Below are positions 1 through 11,404 of a stretch of DNA of 64,000 nt, in pieces. Numbering within the stretch: position 1 is the first letter of the stretch; each line of letters starts with the position of its first letter. Source of the stretch: Ceratorhiza oryzae-sativae (lineage: Eukaryota; Basidiomycota; Agaricomycetes; Cantharellales; Ceratobasidiaceae); assembly GCA_030998015.1 (NCBI GenBank), contig JARWMV010000235.1:806001-870000 (forward strand), written 5' to 3'. The notes below the pieces were generated by a model, which was not told the DNA's origin, did no database searches, and saw only the letters and a list, made by a program, of their open reading frames with translations. A program made the position numbers and the translations under genes.

Positions 1-3000
1 GATGGCGAAGAAATTGACCATAGCGCCGATACTGTTCATGCGCGCGAGCACGGTGTCGAGGACCTAGACCCCAATACAGCAATCGCCGGCTCGGAGCGTG
101 AATTTGACCAGTCCATTCAAAGGAGCTTGGATTATTCGGATTTTATTGGCGAGCGCTCGCTGCTTGCCCAGCAAGACACCTCCATTACTCAAGCAGAGCA
201 ACAACTTCACGAAGTCACGGTATATGAACTTGAGAATGGCTCACGCTATTATGATTTTGATGGTGTTCGGCATTTCCTAAACCCCGAGGGAGAGGTGTAC
301 GAGACGGCAGCGATTCCTCCTCCAAGACCTACCATACAACAGCCGCCTGATTTGAGTATGATTGAAGAGGTGACAGAATATGATATCACGCGGCGGATGG
401 TTGGGGCAGAGGATGAAGAAGGCGGATACAATGAGGGAAACTTTGATTTCTTGAAGGAATTGGACAGTAGTAAGTTGAACGGTATCTTTCGAACTGGATA
501 CTGCAGGTCTAACTGATTCGATTATTCAGTCGGAGAGCGTGCAAATCGGTATTATGACGGGGATGACAGCACACAACTCGGAATTGACGACATACCCCAA
601 CGTCCTGGCGCTGCATTAGGCTTTCGCTCGCGAGGACCACTTGATGCAGATTCAAGTGCATTCCTATCGGAAAGCGTAGTCGTTGGGGATCACGTCGCCG
701 AGCACGATACTAGCCGCCACCGAACGATATCCAATTGGCTGGGACCTACAAGCAGTTTCATGAGCGCTACTGGAACTGTTGAGGAGTCGATGACTGGACG
801 AAATGCCAATGACCTAGTCAGCGAGGACGATATTGTCAGTGCTAGCGAGGCTGGAGGCGACGGCGACGGCGACAGTGACGAGTCGCATGACTCGATATTG
901 GATGACGACGGCGACACGACTCGCGATTTGGATAGCCGTGTGCTGGATCGCGATGACTTGATTACGCCAGTGCCTCGTAGGGCAGATGAAAGCGGGATGG
1001 AGAGTCAGTTCCACTTGGATGAGAAGGGAGTCACAGACGCCTTGGCAGCCGTAGCACAGCTGGCGGAGGAGACGTCGTTTGAAGAGTTTATGGCCGCTGG
1101 CCCAGCGGAAGGCCCGGTTGCTAACGGTATGTATCGTGTAAACGTTTTATGCAAGGGTTGCTCGCTTACACCTAATTCCCCCAGACCCTATGTTTGACTC
1201 GGCTACTGATCTCGAGAATCTGCTCAACGAAGTTTCAAGCATGAGCGCAGAAGAAGAAGAGATGCTCGCCCGTTCATTCAACATGACTGACGCTCTGCGG
1301 AGTACTTCGATTCCGCTGGATGAGCTGTCAAATTTTGGCCACTCGCCTGCTCAACCTCTGGAGACCACTATAGAGAGTAGTATACTAGATGACTTCAACT
1401 CGGCTCCGTTGATCACAGTTGAGAGCGCCCCCGAAAAACTTGCTTCAGAAGTATTGGCGGAAGTTTTTGAAGGGGTCGAGCCAATTTCAGTGTCTAGTGT
1501 TACCGGGACTGGGACTGCTACCCCATCAGGGGGTATAGAAACTTCCCCACAGATTGAGGTGATTGAAGTGCTATCTAGGTCGCCTACCCCTCAGCAGTCT
1601 CTCCCTCGGATCGAACATGTCGATCAAGACCCATCACCTCGCCGGACGCCTACCACACCTACACTCTCAGCTGGTAGATCGCTTACGGCTCCCGAATTTT
1701 CGATTGCAACATCCGTGTCTGAACCTTCTGTGGTTCAACCAAACGTCTCTGTCTATGAAGGCTCACCTTCATCGTCAGTACATCAAGATTATCTTAGCCA
1801 AGTCGTCTTGCCAGCTCAATCTGACACTACGGAACTTCCTGATCCTAATCTGCCTCCCTCCCCAACCCATTTGAGCATGCCGACCGTCCCCATCGCGCCG
1901 AACGATGGTGAAGTCCAAGGGGAAGCTAGTGCAAGTGTGGTTGTGGAGCCCCCAACACCCCAAGCAACCAGTGAGGATGGGGGCGTCGAGGCTAACACGA
2001 TCTCCAAGCCGGTGGAAATATTGGGCTCAGCAGAAACGCCTCCGCTTCTAACGCCTGACGAAGGAGTGGCGAATGAGGTCGAGCCAGTAAATGCTGAAAA
2101 GGAACACCAAGGCGAAAAAAATACACCCCCGCCCCTTTCACAGGCCACCAGTACACCGAGCCGGAGGCCACGGTACGCTATCCCCTCATATCTACTAGTT
2201 ATTTCACTCAGTGATTCGCCAGAACCCGCTCTCCCAGCGCCTATAACTCAAATAGAGAATCAATGTTAGCAAAGTATATTATTCCTCAGTACTCGATGTT
2301 GATATCTTTGAATAGTGAATCAAGAGCCACTCCATCTCCTGACGAGAAGACGCGAGCTGGTGAAAAACGCAAGCGACTAGAAGACCCTCCCTCACCCACA
2401 AGTACCGCTCTCAGACTCAGTGTCAAGTCTCCGGCTCGTAGAAAAGATGAGGCTAAGTCACCATCTAGCGGAACGAGTCCACCTCCAGATACTCCAACCC
2501 CGCGCCAAAACCGATCCCTGTTCAAGCTCACCCCAAACTCAAAGCCGCCAGCAGGTGCATCTGGAACCACGTTGGGGAAAACCTCTGGTTCCGATTCCGC
2601 TCCAGCGCCTTGGCCGCTGAGGAACCGCACGCACCGACACCAGCAACCCGCGACAAGCCCTGGCCGTTCTAATGGAAACAGGTCTACGGGCTCTCCTGTC
2701 CCTAGATCTAATTGCCGCTACCACAAGGTTGTTGTCCAGGCGGATGATGAGAGTCGCATGGAGTTTATTATCCCCGCCTGCGCCCTTGAGCGACCCGGAG
2801 TTCTCAAGGAGAATAACGTCGAAGACCACGGGCTTTCGACTGCCGAGGAAGAAGCCACGATGACCACGGATTTCAGTGATATCGAGCCAAAGACTATCGA
2901 CAAACTCAGGGCTCTAGTTGGCATCTCGCTATTTGACGAAGGCGTCTGTGGCTATATTCCCAAGTCGACTGCGAAGGCTTCACGTCCTGCTCCAAACCGA

Positions 3001-3873
3001 CTAACAGGGTCGTTGCGTGGATCAATAAGCGAATCTATATTCGAACCACTCTCAGAGAACGAAAGCAAAACAGACTCAGCGCAAGTGAAACCCAAGCCTC
3101 ATTCTCGTCCAAGTATTCCCCACGAGTACCGCCTATACAAGCCACTCATCGATAAGGATTCAGCTGGCTCTACGGAAGAGGAGCCTATACGAAAGCGACT
3201 GAAGCACAAGAAACGAGATACAATTGGCTCTATGTCTTCTGTGAAGTTCCCCTCGCTGGGACAGGACAGCCCGCAGAAACCAACTCCAACACAGCCCGAG
3301 GGTCGTGGTCTTATCTCTCGACGGATGAAACGCGCTCGGAAGCCTGCAGACGCTCAGCTTTACAGGCCCGATGTCCACCAAGGGGAGTCCAGCCCAGAGG
3401 ACGAAAGCAAAGGCAACCCGCGGAAGCGTACCAAACATCAAGCTACTGCTGGTATCCGTAGGATGAATTCCAGAGCCTCAACGCAAGACACTAAAGAGTC
3501 TCAGAGTGAGGACGAAAACCCGTTCAAGCCCAAGCACGAATTGAATCGGATATTATCTCCTGGTCCAATGGGTGACGAGACGCGCGAACAAAGCCAACCT
3601 TCCGGGGTCGACTTGAAGCCTAGCCCAGATGAACAGAAGGATCTGGAGCGGCATATCGAGCTGGGTGATCACCCGGGTGAAGTTGTGACCGAGGAAGGTG
3701 AACTCGTAGATGCGAAGAAGTTACCTGAGCCCGCTCCAGCTAAGGCTGCAATACATGTTGACCGTAACGCTCCCAGCGATATCGGCAAGAAGGAGTCTAA
3801 TAGCGCGGGGGAGAACGCGCTGGGTACCCAGGATAACGCAAAGAAAGGGTGGTCTAAATTTCTGAGATTCTAG
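1..3873 (+). CDS. Hypothetical acidic, Ser/Pro-rich protein (5' end outside window)
   Basis: The reading frame is already open at base 1, so the start codon lies left of the window. Exons read through introns at about 482-529 (gt...cag) and 1127-1184 (gtatgt...cag). A third intron in the region 2173-2315 is needed to move from the frame ending at 2269 into the frame that runs to the TAG at 3871-3873; its exact ends are ambiguous because several GT/AG pairs fit. The protein is rich in D/E in the first part, S/P/T in the middle and K/R/E towards the end, and closes with a basic-aromatic tail (WSKFLRF). I see no catalytic motif, signal peptide or membrane span. I do not recognise the family; a nuclear or scaffold protein would fit the composition but that is inference. 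It converges on the next gene (3' ends about 275 bp apart). Confidence 0.7.
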
Positions 3874-4147
3874 TCAGTCTACAATGGGTGTTGATACGCT
3901 TTCATGATTTCACGTCTTTTAAGTTTGTATTAATTATGGCTAGTGCTTCGATTTATATAGCATACTTTGTCTGGATTGAGGTTGGCTGTAGAAGAGATAA
4001 ATTGTATAATACCGGGAGTGCGGAACACCAGCTTCGCGCATACAATCTCGCCAATAAGCCAATTATGAAATATCCAAATAGTCATGATCACCAGAATACT
4101 TTCCAGGACGGCTGTTGTCTGAACTGTAACCATTGAAAGGGTTTAGC

Positions 4148-5836
4148 TTAGAATCTGCGAACTTTTTTGGGTCGTTTGACAGCCTCGTCTTCAGAGCTCG
4201 AGTCATCCGCCTTGGGTCCATCCACAGGGTTCGCAGATGCCGAGTGGCCCTTATTTAATACAGGCGATGGCGCAGTCGGCGGGCCATCTGATTCGCTCTC
4301 CGTCGCCGAATCGTCCGGGGCTGAACCTGTTGGCTTCGAGGGAGCAGAAACTTTTGGCTTGGGGTTCGAAGTTGGATCGATCTTGGCTTTGCCCGTTGAT
4401 GTCGTATCATCGATAGCAGTGCTGTCGACTTCATCGAATATATGCTCATCGTCAGAATCCTCCGCCTTCCTCTTGGGTTTGATGCTCTTCTTTTTTGGCT
4501 TGTGCGGGGCATCAAGCTCATCATCTGGCGCATCTGTCTTCGCGTCTTTCTTATTTGCACTGGCCCAATAATTATCAACGAGGAGCTAGTAGAAATGCCT
4601 CTGAGCTCAAAAGTTTAGATTTCTAGTGTAAACATACCTTTAGCTCTGACTCAGGGATGAGATCATGCGGGTTCCAAATCTGGGAATCATGAAGTAATGA
4701 GCCTACGAGCACTGATGGTAATGGTGACGTACCGTGCTCTTCATTCCACTTGCATGCTTGCTATCTAGCCCAATTGTGGTGTACAAATCTGGCTTCGCGC
4801 CGTTAGGACGAACCCCAACAGATTGGCATACCGTGCGCAAAACCTGTCACACTTGCTCAGCCGATGCGTTAGAGGGGCAGAAGTAATCGAAAATGGCATA
4901 CCTCTGTGGCCGCGTCTTTATCATACAGGTCAGGAAGGTAGAGGCAAATAATATAGCGATGGTGCGGTTCCACGTTTGAAGGGGTACTAGAAACCTTGGC
5001 ACAAAACGCTGGAGTTTTCGACAGAGCCCCGGCAACAAGGTCATGCGCCAATCGCTCCCATAATCTGAAACGGTTTAGTATCTCAATATTCCGTAAATCC
5101 CAATCTATTTGACTTACGCGTCGATGTGCTCGGACGCCGCAAAGAAGAGCCTGTATTGTGAATCGTTCGGTATTTCCCAGAAAGAGGAAAAATAAGGACA
5201 GCCACCATTTGCCACAGGTCAGATTATTCTCCTTTGAGATCCTCTTGAACTCGCTAGCAGCTTCTGCCATCACCTATGCGCAAGGGTTGCTCAAGTTTTG
5301 TTCTGTTCAAGGTAATTGAAATGGCTTGCCTCTTCCCGGACCTCTTTTTTGCTTCTCAATCCCTTCTTTTTATTTGACCTGACGGGTATACTATCGTCTT
5401 TCTACGCTCGGGAGTTTGTGAATAAGGTGTGCCTTTATTCGCATGGCCTCCCCACCTGAATGGCAGCGATTCTTTCCGTGTATTGATCCACTACATTATC
5501 AGCAGGCCTTCAGATAAATTCACATCTCTGAAGGATGGAATACTGACAAAGTGCCTTGGCTTGTCTATCCCGGTGTTTTCTCCGGTTTCTTCGTCGAGTG
5601 GCTCCTGCTCAACGCGGCGAACCCAAATCCACTTTGAAGGGATTAAAAACGGTCTATCCTTCTTCTTAATTTCACTCACTGGCTTCGTTCCATCGTCCAC
5701 GACCATAGATGGCTTATTCTGTGCGTTTCAACTCAGTTACGGAGCCACCTGTGGTTTTATACCAAGCTACCTTCTTCAGAAAATCGTCTATGCTAGCACC
5801 GGACGAAGGTCTCCATGAGTAAGGACTTTCGCTCAT
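4148..5836 (-). CDS. DUF1917 (BLES03/C11orf68-like) protein
   Basis: Spliced on the minus strand from an ATG at 5836 (MSESPYSW...) through about seven exons to TAA at 4148. Exon 1 5771-5836 joins to 5718 and reads into a segment with SKWIWVRR. Later exons give CGKWLFFAASEHID, WERLAHDLVAGALSK, AKVSS, IICLYLPDLYDKDAATE, VLRTVC and DLYTTIGLDSKHASG, in that order. This set (GKW, hydrophobic-W-IA, AKVS, ICVY-D, DLYT-LGI) is what I associate with the DUF1917/BLES03 family, which has an eIF4E-like fold; cellular role is poorly known. The last about 120 residues form an added Lys/Asp/Ser-rich tail ending KRPKKVRRF, a likely nuclear signal. The intron at 5274-5329 starts with GC rather than GT. The boundary between exons 2 and 3 (about 5410-5550) is uncertain. 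Confidence 0.65.
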
Positions 5837-7226
5837 TATCCTAATCCAAGTCAATAGGGACCAAATTGCTAGCTGTTGGTCAACAGGCTTGAACTACGCC
5901 ACGAGCGCTTAACTACTTCACGTGACTGATCGGGACTGTGCAACGGCACTGCTCCAACAGCGCCAAAGGATCGTTGACAAGAAATATTGTGGGGGTGAAT
6001 GAGTGGCTGGCTGTACAGTTCTCCGGCTGGTTATGTACCCCATTTTTTCATTCGTGTAAGCTCTGGTCTATTCCATTCGCTTTCCCGTTTCTCACCCGAC
6101 CTGCAAAATAGCTGTACCTCCGTATTCACTGCTCTTAGTTCAAAAAGTCCCTCACCCTCAGACCAATTGCCTAAATCGCCTTTCGCCATCTTAATTCGTT
6201 CGTTCCAGTCAAAATTAGTTCATCATGCCGAAGTCACTTCGTCTATTAGTGGTACGTAAATTAAAATAGCCCCTTGTTTCTGTTTTCTACATGCTATTTG
6301 TGAAATTATTACTACTGGATTCATAACTGGAAACGTCCCCGATGTTCGGTGGGTGCAAGCGCTATTTATGCTACAAACATGTGCTACCCTAACTTTAGCT
6401 CAACATCCATTGGTTGTTTCATAGTCAAACGCGTATCTGAGAATTGGGAGTTTTAGCATCGAATAGTTCAAGGCGCCACTTCCGTTTGATGACTACTCGT
6501 GGGTTGAACAGTCCCTCACATTTGCTTGTAGTCCGTTACCATTTTGGAACACTACGAGACCAAACTGAACCCACTGTTAGAGTGTCTTAATGTCCTCCGC
6601 AGACCTGGGATAGCTCCTCAATGAACGGCCTGGACCATTAGCCCAAGCATGAAACAATCACAGGGCTGGAAGGCTATGTATCGACCAACGGGATTTCTTC
6701 GATCATCTATCTATTGGTTATCGTTTTCACTCGATCCTGAAGAGGCGGAAACACTTATGGGCAATTTGACAACAGTGTGTCTCTGCAAGTGCAAGACTGC
6801 GGACTGATGGCGCAAATAATCGCCGACGGGGTTGGCGCGTAAACGCCGAAATTGTCCATGACTTCAATTATCATCCAGCAATCGCTGGGGGCCATCTGGT
6901 AGTTTCCGAACTCTAAAGCGGTCGTCACGAAAAGGGGATGAAAGGCAAGCCTCGATTTGGCAACATGAGTTGACCCCAATGCACGTGGGTATGACCCAGA
7001 TTCGGGGTCATCGAAGGCATGTGGCGGTACGTTGCGGCAACGCGCTAGATCGGGATCGGGATCTCGGGACACTCCGAGTCCTGATGCCTGCATTATCATC
7101 TCTAGAAGAAACATTTTGGGCAATGCCAGTCATCTCGCGAGTGCATATATAGTGTATAATTTATATGGATGAGGCCAGCGGCCAACAAGTGGGCAAAATA
7201 CTGCATGACAACGGGTTTGTCTCTGT

Positions 7227-7236
7227 GTCACGTGAC
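7227..7236. promoter_or_regulatory. GTCACGTGAC palindromic E-box
   Basis: A perfect 10-bp palindrome with a CACGTG core, about 190 bp upstream of the ATG at 7425. CACGTG is the classic bHLH (Cbf1/Pho4/Cpf1 type) core; binding here is inferred from the motif only. Confidence 0.4.
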
Positions 7237-7359
7237 ACTGTGCTGCTGCTCGCTGGAGACTTCAAGCATCATCTTGTCGAGTGCCGCACCGATCCACACA
7301 GAAGCTACTCCAGAATGTGGCGAGGAGGCTTTGCGGCAGCCCAACATGGCCTGTGTGGG

Positions 7360-7367
7360 TATAAGAG
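7360..7367 (+). promoter_or_regulatory. TATA-like element
   Basis: TATAAGAG lies about 58 bp upstream of the ATG at 7425 and is a plausible core promoter for the small gene that follows. Confidence 0.35.
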
Positions 7368-7424
7368 GAGAGGAGTCTCGCTTCCTCTTGCCACATCCCG
7401 CTCCTGCACCACGGCGCTCTCGTC

Positions 7425-8358
7425 ATGCAGTCCAGTACACTCCTGCCCCAGTCTGCATTCGGCCCCTTGAATTTTCTATATCACCCGTCCCTTTTTCCTA
7501 GCAACTTCAACGCAGATCTTTCTGTCGACCCCTACAGCAGCTTCGAGGCTCTCGACCAGAACCTGTTCCTTCCCTCAACGTTTGCACCTCAGGTGGCTCC
7601 TCAGTTTTCGATCGAGGAACTTAGCTCCATGGAAGAGTTCGGGATCGATACAAGAGAGCTACTTGAGAATTGGATGTTTAGCTCTGGGTCCACTCCCGAC
7701 CTTTCTCAGCTACAGGATTCAACTGTTCAGCAGTACGATGTTCAGCCTGCCATCCCTCCTGAAGCAGCGTCGGCTATCCCCATTGATCCTCAAATAGCCC
7801 CTACGACAAAAAGTCATCCTCCTATCCAGGGTACTTGTGATGCTCAGGTACGATCATCCAAGAGCGCCATTTACCTTTTTGAGGCGAATGTCCGGCTTAA
7901 CGATGACCTCGCATCTGGCATTCTGTCTTGGGGGAATATGGTAAAGAAGGCCAAGGAACAGGGTTCGCTCAGTGCGAACGTCAACCGGACAATCGACTGG
8001 GGCGAGGCTGCTCGCAGCTTAGGCCATAGCGACTTTCGTGCATTCTATTACCGGCAGCGAGAGCATGCTCGCTCCCAGAGTGAGTAACGACCTTACCATA
8101 CTCAGTGAAATGACGCTAATCCCAGCCGGATTTATAGATGCCCAACTTCCAGTCCTCCCTGCATGGATAGTCAAGGTCTTTTTCAATGGAAAGTCGCCTG
8201 ATCGAAAGGTACTGGAGCCACTATCTCGTGTACCAAAGGCCGCAAGTCGAGTGCTAGTGGACCGCAGCCCCAACCGGGGGGTCGCCAGCACCTCCCACAA
8301 AGCAAAGGGCAAAGCTCGCGCAGTGCCTTATTTCAACCCTCATGCTTCAAGTAGTTAA
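7425..8358 (+). CDS. Hypothetical protein with Myb/SANT-like C-terminal segment
   Basis: Two exons: 7425-8079 and 8138-8358, joined across a clean intron (gtgagt...tatag, 58 nt) that keeps the frame. About 292 residues. The first 130 residues are Ser/Pro/Gln/Phe-rich and look disordered. The segment around residues 145-218 contains WGNMVKKAKEQG, then TIDWGEAARSLGHSDFRA and FYYRQREHARSQ, which resembles the tryptophan/aromatic spacing of Myb/SANT helices but lacks enough landmarks for assignment. The C-terminus is basic (KAKGKARAVP). A TATA-like element and a CACGTG palindrome lie upstream. I cannot name the family; a DNA-associated role is inference only. Confidence 0.6.
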
Positions 8359-8739
8359 TTCGTTTAAGTAGCCACGACCGTTTTTACTTTATCGCCCTAT
8401 TCTTATTAGACTCATGTCAGGAACTCTGTCTCCCTCTCACTGATGTATACCCTGTATCACATGAAACATGTATTACCACTCACAATATGTCCAACCATGT
8501 TCAATTCTGACTATTCTCACCTTTGTCATTGTTTATGTATCGCCTCTGTAACTGAAAGAATATGTGTCAAGTCTGTTTTGCAATGTAAATGCTCGTTTCA
8601 TGCCTTATCTTGGCCTACTTCAGTGACGGTATATACACAACCTTCGGTTCAAAATAAGCGTGACTACCACTATCGCTGTAAATCCGCTATCTGCCTGACC
8701 TGGAGAGCTGCAGGACAAGGTTAGGGGTCTAACATTCAA
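8359..8739. other. Convergent 3' intergenic region
   Basis: AT-rich spacer between two convergent genes; no further feature seen. Confidence 0.4.
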
Positions 8740-11003
8740 TTAGAAAACGGCATGGGACTGACTTAACAAAGGATAGGTAGTGATCAGGCGCTTCATGCAT
8801 CGTTCCATTAAAGCTAGTTGCTCCTCCTTTTGCTGTGCCTGCTGCAAAAACCCGCTTGCACGCAACCTTGAAGCTTCCCTTGCGAGCAGATCTGCTGCAC
8901 ATATCCAGCCCAGTCCTATGAATATATTCATATATGTCAAATCGCTGTCTTGGATGAGCGTTGCGGCTAGAATTGTCCCTCGACACGCCTCGATACAGCG
9001 GGCATAGCTTAGCCCTCCTAATGATCCATCGGGCTGTATGCCTCTCAGGTCTCCTTGGACACCGGCTGCGATTTCCAAGTTTGCTAAAGAACTATGAAGC
9101 TGAACACTAGAGCAGTATGCCGTCGCTACGAGGTGCCGTTAGGTCACCAAGCTTTCATTTTGGAGTTGTGTACCCACTGTGAATGAGCACAAAGGACGAG
9201 AGTTCCTGAATATCGCTAGACGTGTCTACGGGTGGCATGGTATGTGTGTATTGGATGATGGTGCGGTCACAGCTCTCAAACTGTGCCCAAAGTTCATCAG
9301 AGTTTTGATCTATAAAACGTGGTTAGTACAGTTCATTAGTCAAGAAAATTGGCGGAAGACTTGCCCGCGGCTATTTGCATGCCCAATTTTCCTGCGAATT
9401 CAGCTAAAATGAATCCTTTTGCAACTAAAGACTTGGAATCATCTTTTGAGACATCTGCAACTATAGAGAAAAGCTGGGGGTCGAATAACGCGGCGACGGA
9501 ATAATGGTCTTCTGGAAGCGTACGGCCCTGTGCCTTCGATTCAGTGTGGTGGGAAATGGTAGTGCATACAAGACCTACGGGTTCGAAATTATCGAGAGAG
9601 CACGGCCAAACCGTTGTAATATCATCTCGTGAGAGGGATGGAGGCAGGCCGTTCATCACCGAACCAGCGAAATCAAGAGCACAGCAGGTCCTATATGTTC
9701 ACAATATTTGGTTCCTGGGCATGCATATACACAAGGGCCTACCACCAGAGGTTAATCGCCTCACCCAACTCGATCGGATCGCGGGGTGACCAGAAGATCC
9801 GGTTGCTTGATTGTAGCCCCCTTCCAGATGCTGAGGGGACTTCTTTGAATATCCGCGAGTTGATCTTGTGTAAGTTCATGGTAAGCGCAAGTCTGGTAGC
9901 ATTGGAGCAATGAACATGTCCCTCAAGTAGTCGTCCTTTGATATAGTAGTACTGGCCAAGCATAACCATTGCCCTACGGAAGGTGGTCATCTGGAGTGCG
10001 TTTGACTGCGATTTTGAGTTGTGCTTACTGTAAATGGTGGAGGGGGTTGTATCCAACCTGGCTCGTATATGCCTTGTCAATGTTTTCCTCGATAGTTTTC
10101 CTAGTACGCGTGAGAAATATGTTCTCCCAAGTACTTTTCAAAACGTCATCTTCAGCGAAATGACACGCCTGTAGGATAAGTTAGTCGGGGTCTGAATATG
10201 TAAACTAGTATTACTCGCCATGAGTAGGACGGCATTAAACAGCGCTGGAACCATCGTCTCCGTCGCATTGCCTTGAAGCTTCGCTATCGTTCGATTTATG
10301 TGGAGCTCAAAACCACATTGTTCGCGTCGAAGAAGAAAAACGCTAAGCCTAATAATACAAAGATAAGCCTCATAGATTTCGGATACCATAAGAACCCACA
10401 GCTTGCTGATGGAATCAGATGATGGATATGCATCAAGTGACGGTTCTCTACTTCCGTTAGAGTTGAGCCAATTCGGGGCCGATTTTTGGAGTTGAATGAG
10501 TACGTGGTCAGTTTCCAGCAAGGGTACTGGCGAAATGATTGATGGATCTACTGGGGCCACAGCATGGGAGTTTGTGAGTGATTCAGGGATACTGTTGATC
10601 ATATGACTTGATCCTTGAGGGAAAGACTTCCGAGATTGTCGAGCATTGATCCCCGAGGCGAACTGTTCTTCCATCTTCAGAATTTTTGTCTCAAGTTCTT
10701 TAATCTTGTTCTACTATGCAGAATGTCTCGGTTAAATAATGCAGTAACTATTGAGGGATAGTACTTGCAAGCAGCTGCTGCATCCTTATCTCGTGAGCGT
10801 CATCTTCGTATTGACAGTTACGACCGGATCTAAGACATTCGTGACAACTTGGCTTGTCTCCGGGACATTTCTGTGCGATGAATTGAGGATAAGTTGATTA
10901 AATCAATACTCGGATCGATACTCGCTATTTTTCTTCTCCGACAGGAAAAGCAAGCGCTATTTCTGGGAAGAACAACAAAGGTCCTAGGAGCGGTGTCGTT
11001 CAT
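8740..11003 (-). CDS. Zn2Cys6 fungal-specific transcription factor (copy A)
   Basis: ATG at 11003; stop at 8740. Residues 18-45 form a binuclear zinc cluster with spacing CX2CX6CX6CX2CX6C (CFSCRRRK, then KCPGDKPSCHEC). A short coiled coil follows (IKELETKILKMEEQ), then a Ser/Pro linker and a middle-homology region with GQYYYIKGRLLEGHVHC, ELGEAINLWW, GLPPSL and TTVWP, the usual landmarks of the fungal_trans-type regulatory domain. About eight exons, each frame-consistent with the tandem paralogue downstream. Three introns use GC donors: 10871-10925, 10169-10218 and 9310-9364; the paralogue has GT at all three places. The C-terminal exons end with a helical segment (QQKEEQLALMERCMKRL). Target genes cannot be read from the sequence. 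Confidence 0.85.
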
Positions 11004-11404
11004 CTGGTATGGTCGGTGCGGGCTAAACTAATTTCAGATATTATGCCGGGTTCAGAAATAAGACCTCTGGTGGCTCCGACACAGTCCGATTGTCGCCGAG
11101 ACTAGGATTGGACAAGTGTTGATACAACACTTTGTATGTCTTGAGGGTACGGCTCTGACATCATGCAGATTGCCGCCCAGTGCAAACAGTGCCATTACCC
11201 GTTGTGGCGATGCTTGGCGCTCATTCAGATCAAAGATAAAACCAAGCAGGAATTGGCATATTATTTTATCGCCGGGTATCAGTACAAAGCATCAACGGAT
11301 AAACACTACATTGTCCTGTGGCTGTATTCTAGACCCATAGGACCGCTACCACTTTTTGAGCGCTCGAACCTGCTGCACTTGAAGGTCTAGCAGTTGGCCA
11401 TGGG

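Larger units (their letters stand above)
5837..7424. other. Gene-poor region between divergent genes
   Basis: No convincing gene here. A pyrimidine-rich stretch at about 6060-6230 followed by a short ATG exon (about 6224-6251, then gtacgt) looks like a promoter, leader and first exon, but I could not find a matching second exon. An open frame of 122 codons on the minus strand (6755-7123) has no recognisable features. CACGTG E-box cores occur at 5919-5924, 6982-6987 and 7229-7234. Confidence 0.4.

Noticed and set aside
6755..7123. Minus-strand open frame of 122 codons
   Set aside because: No domain, no splice partner, lies within a probable promoter region.
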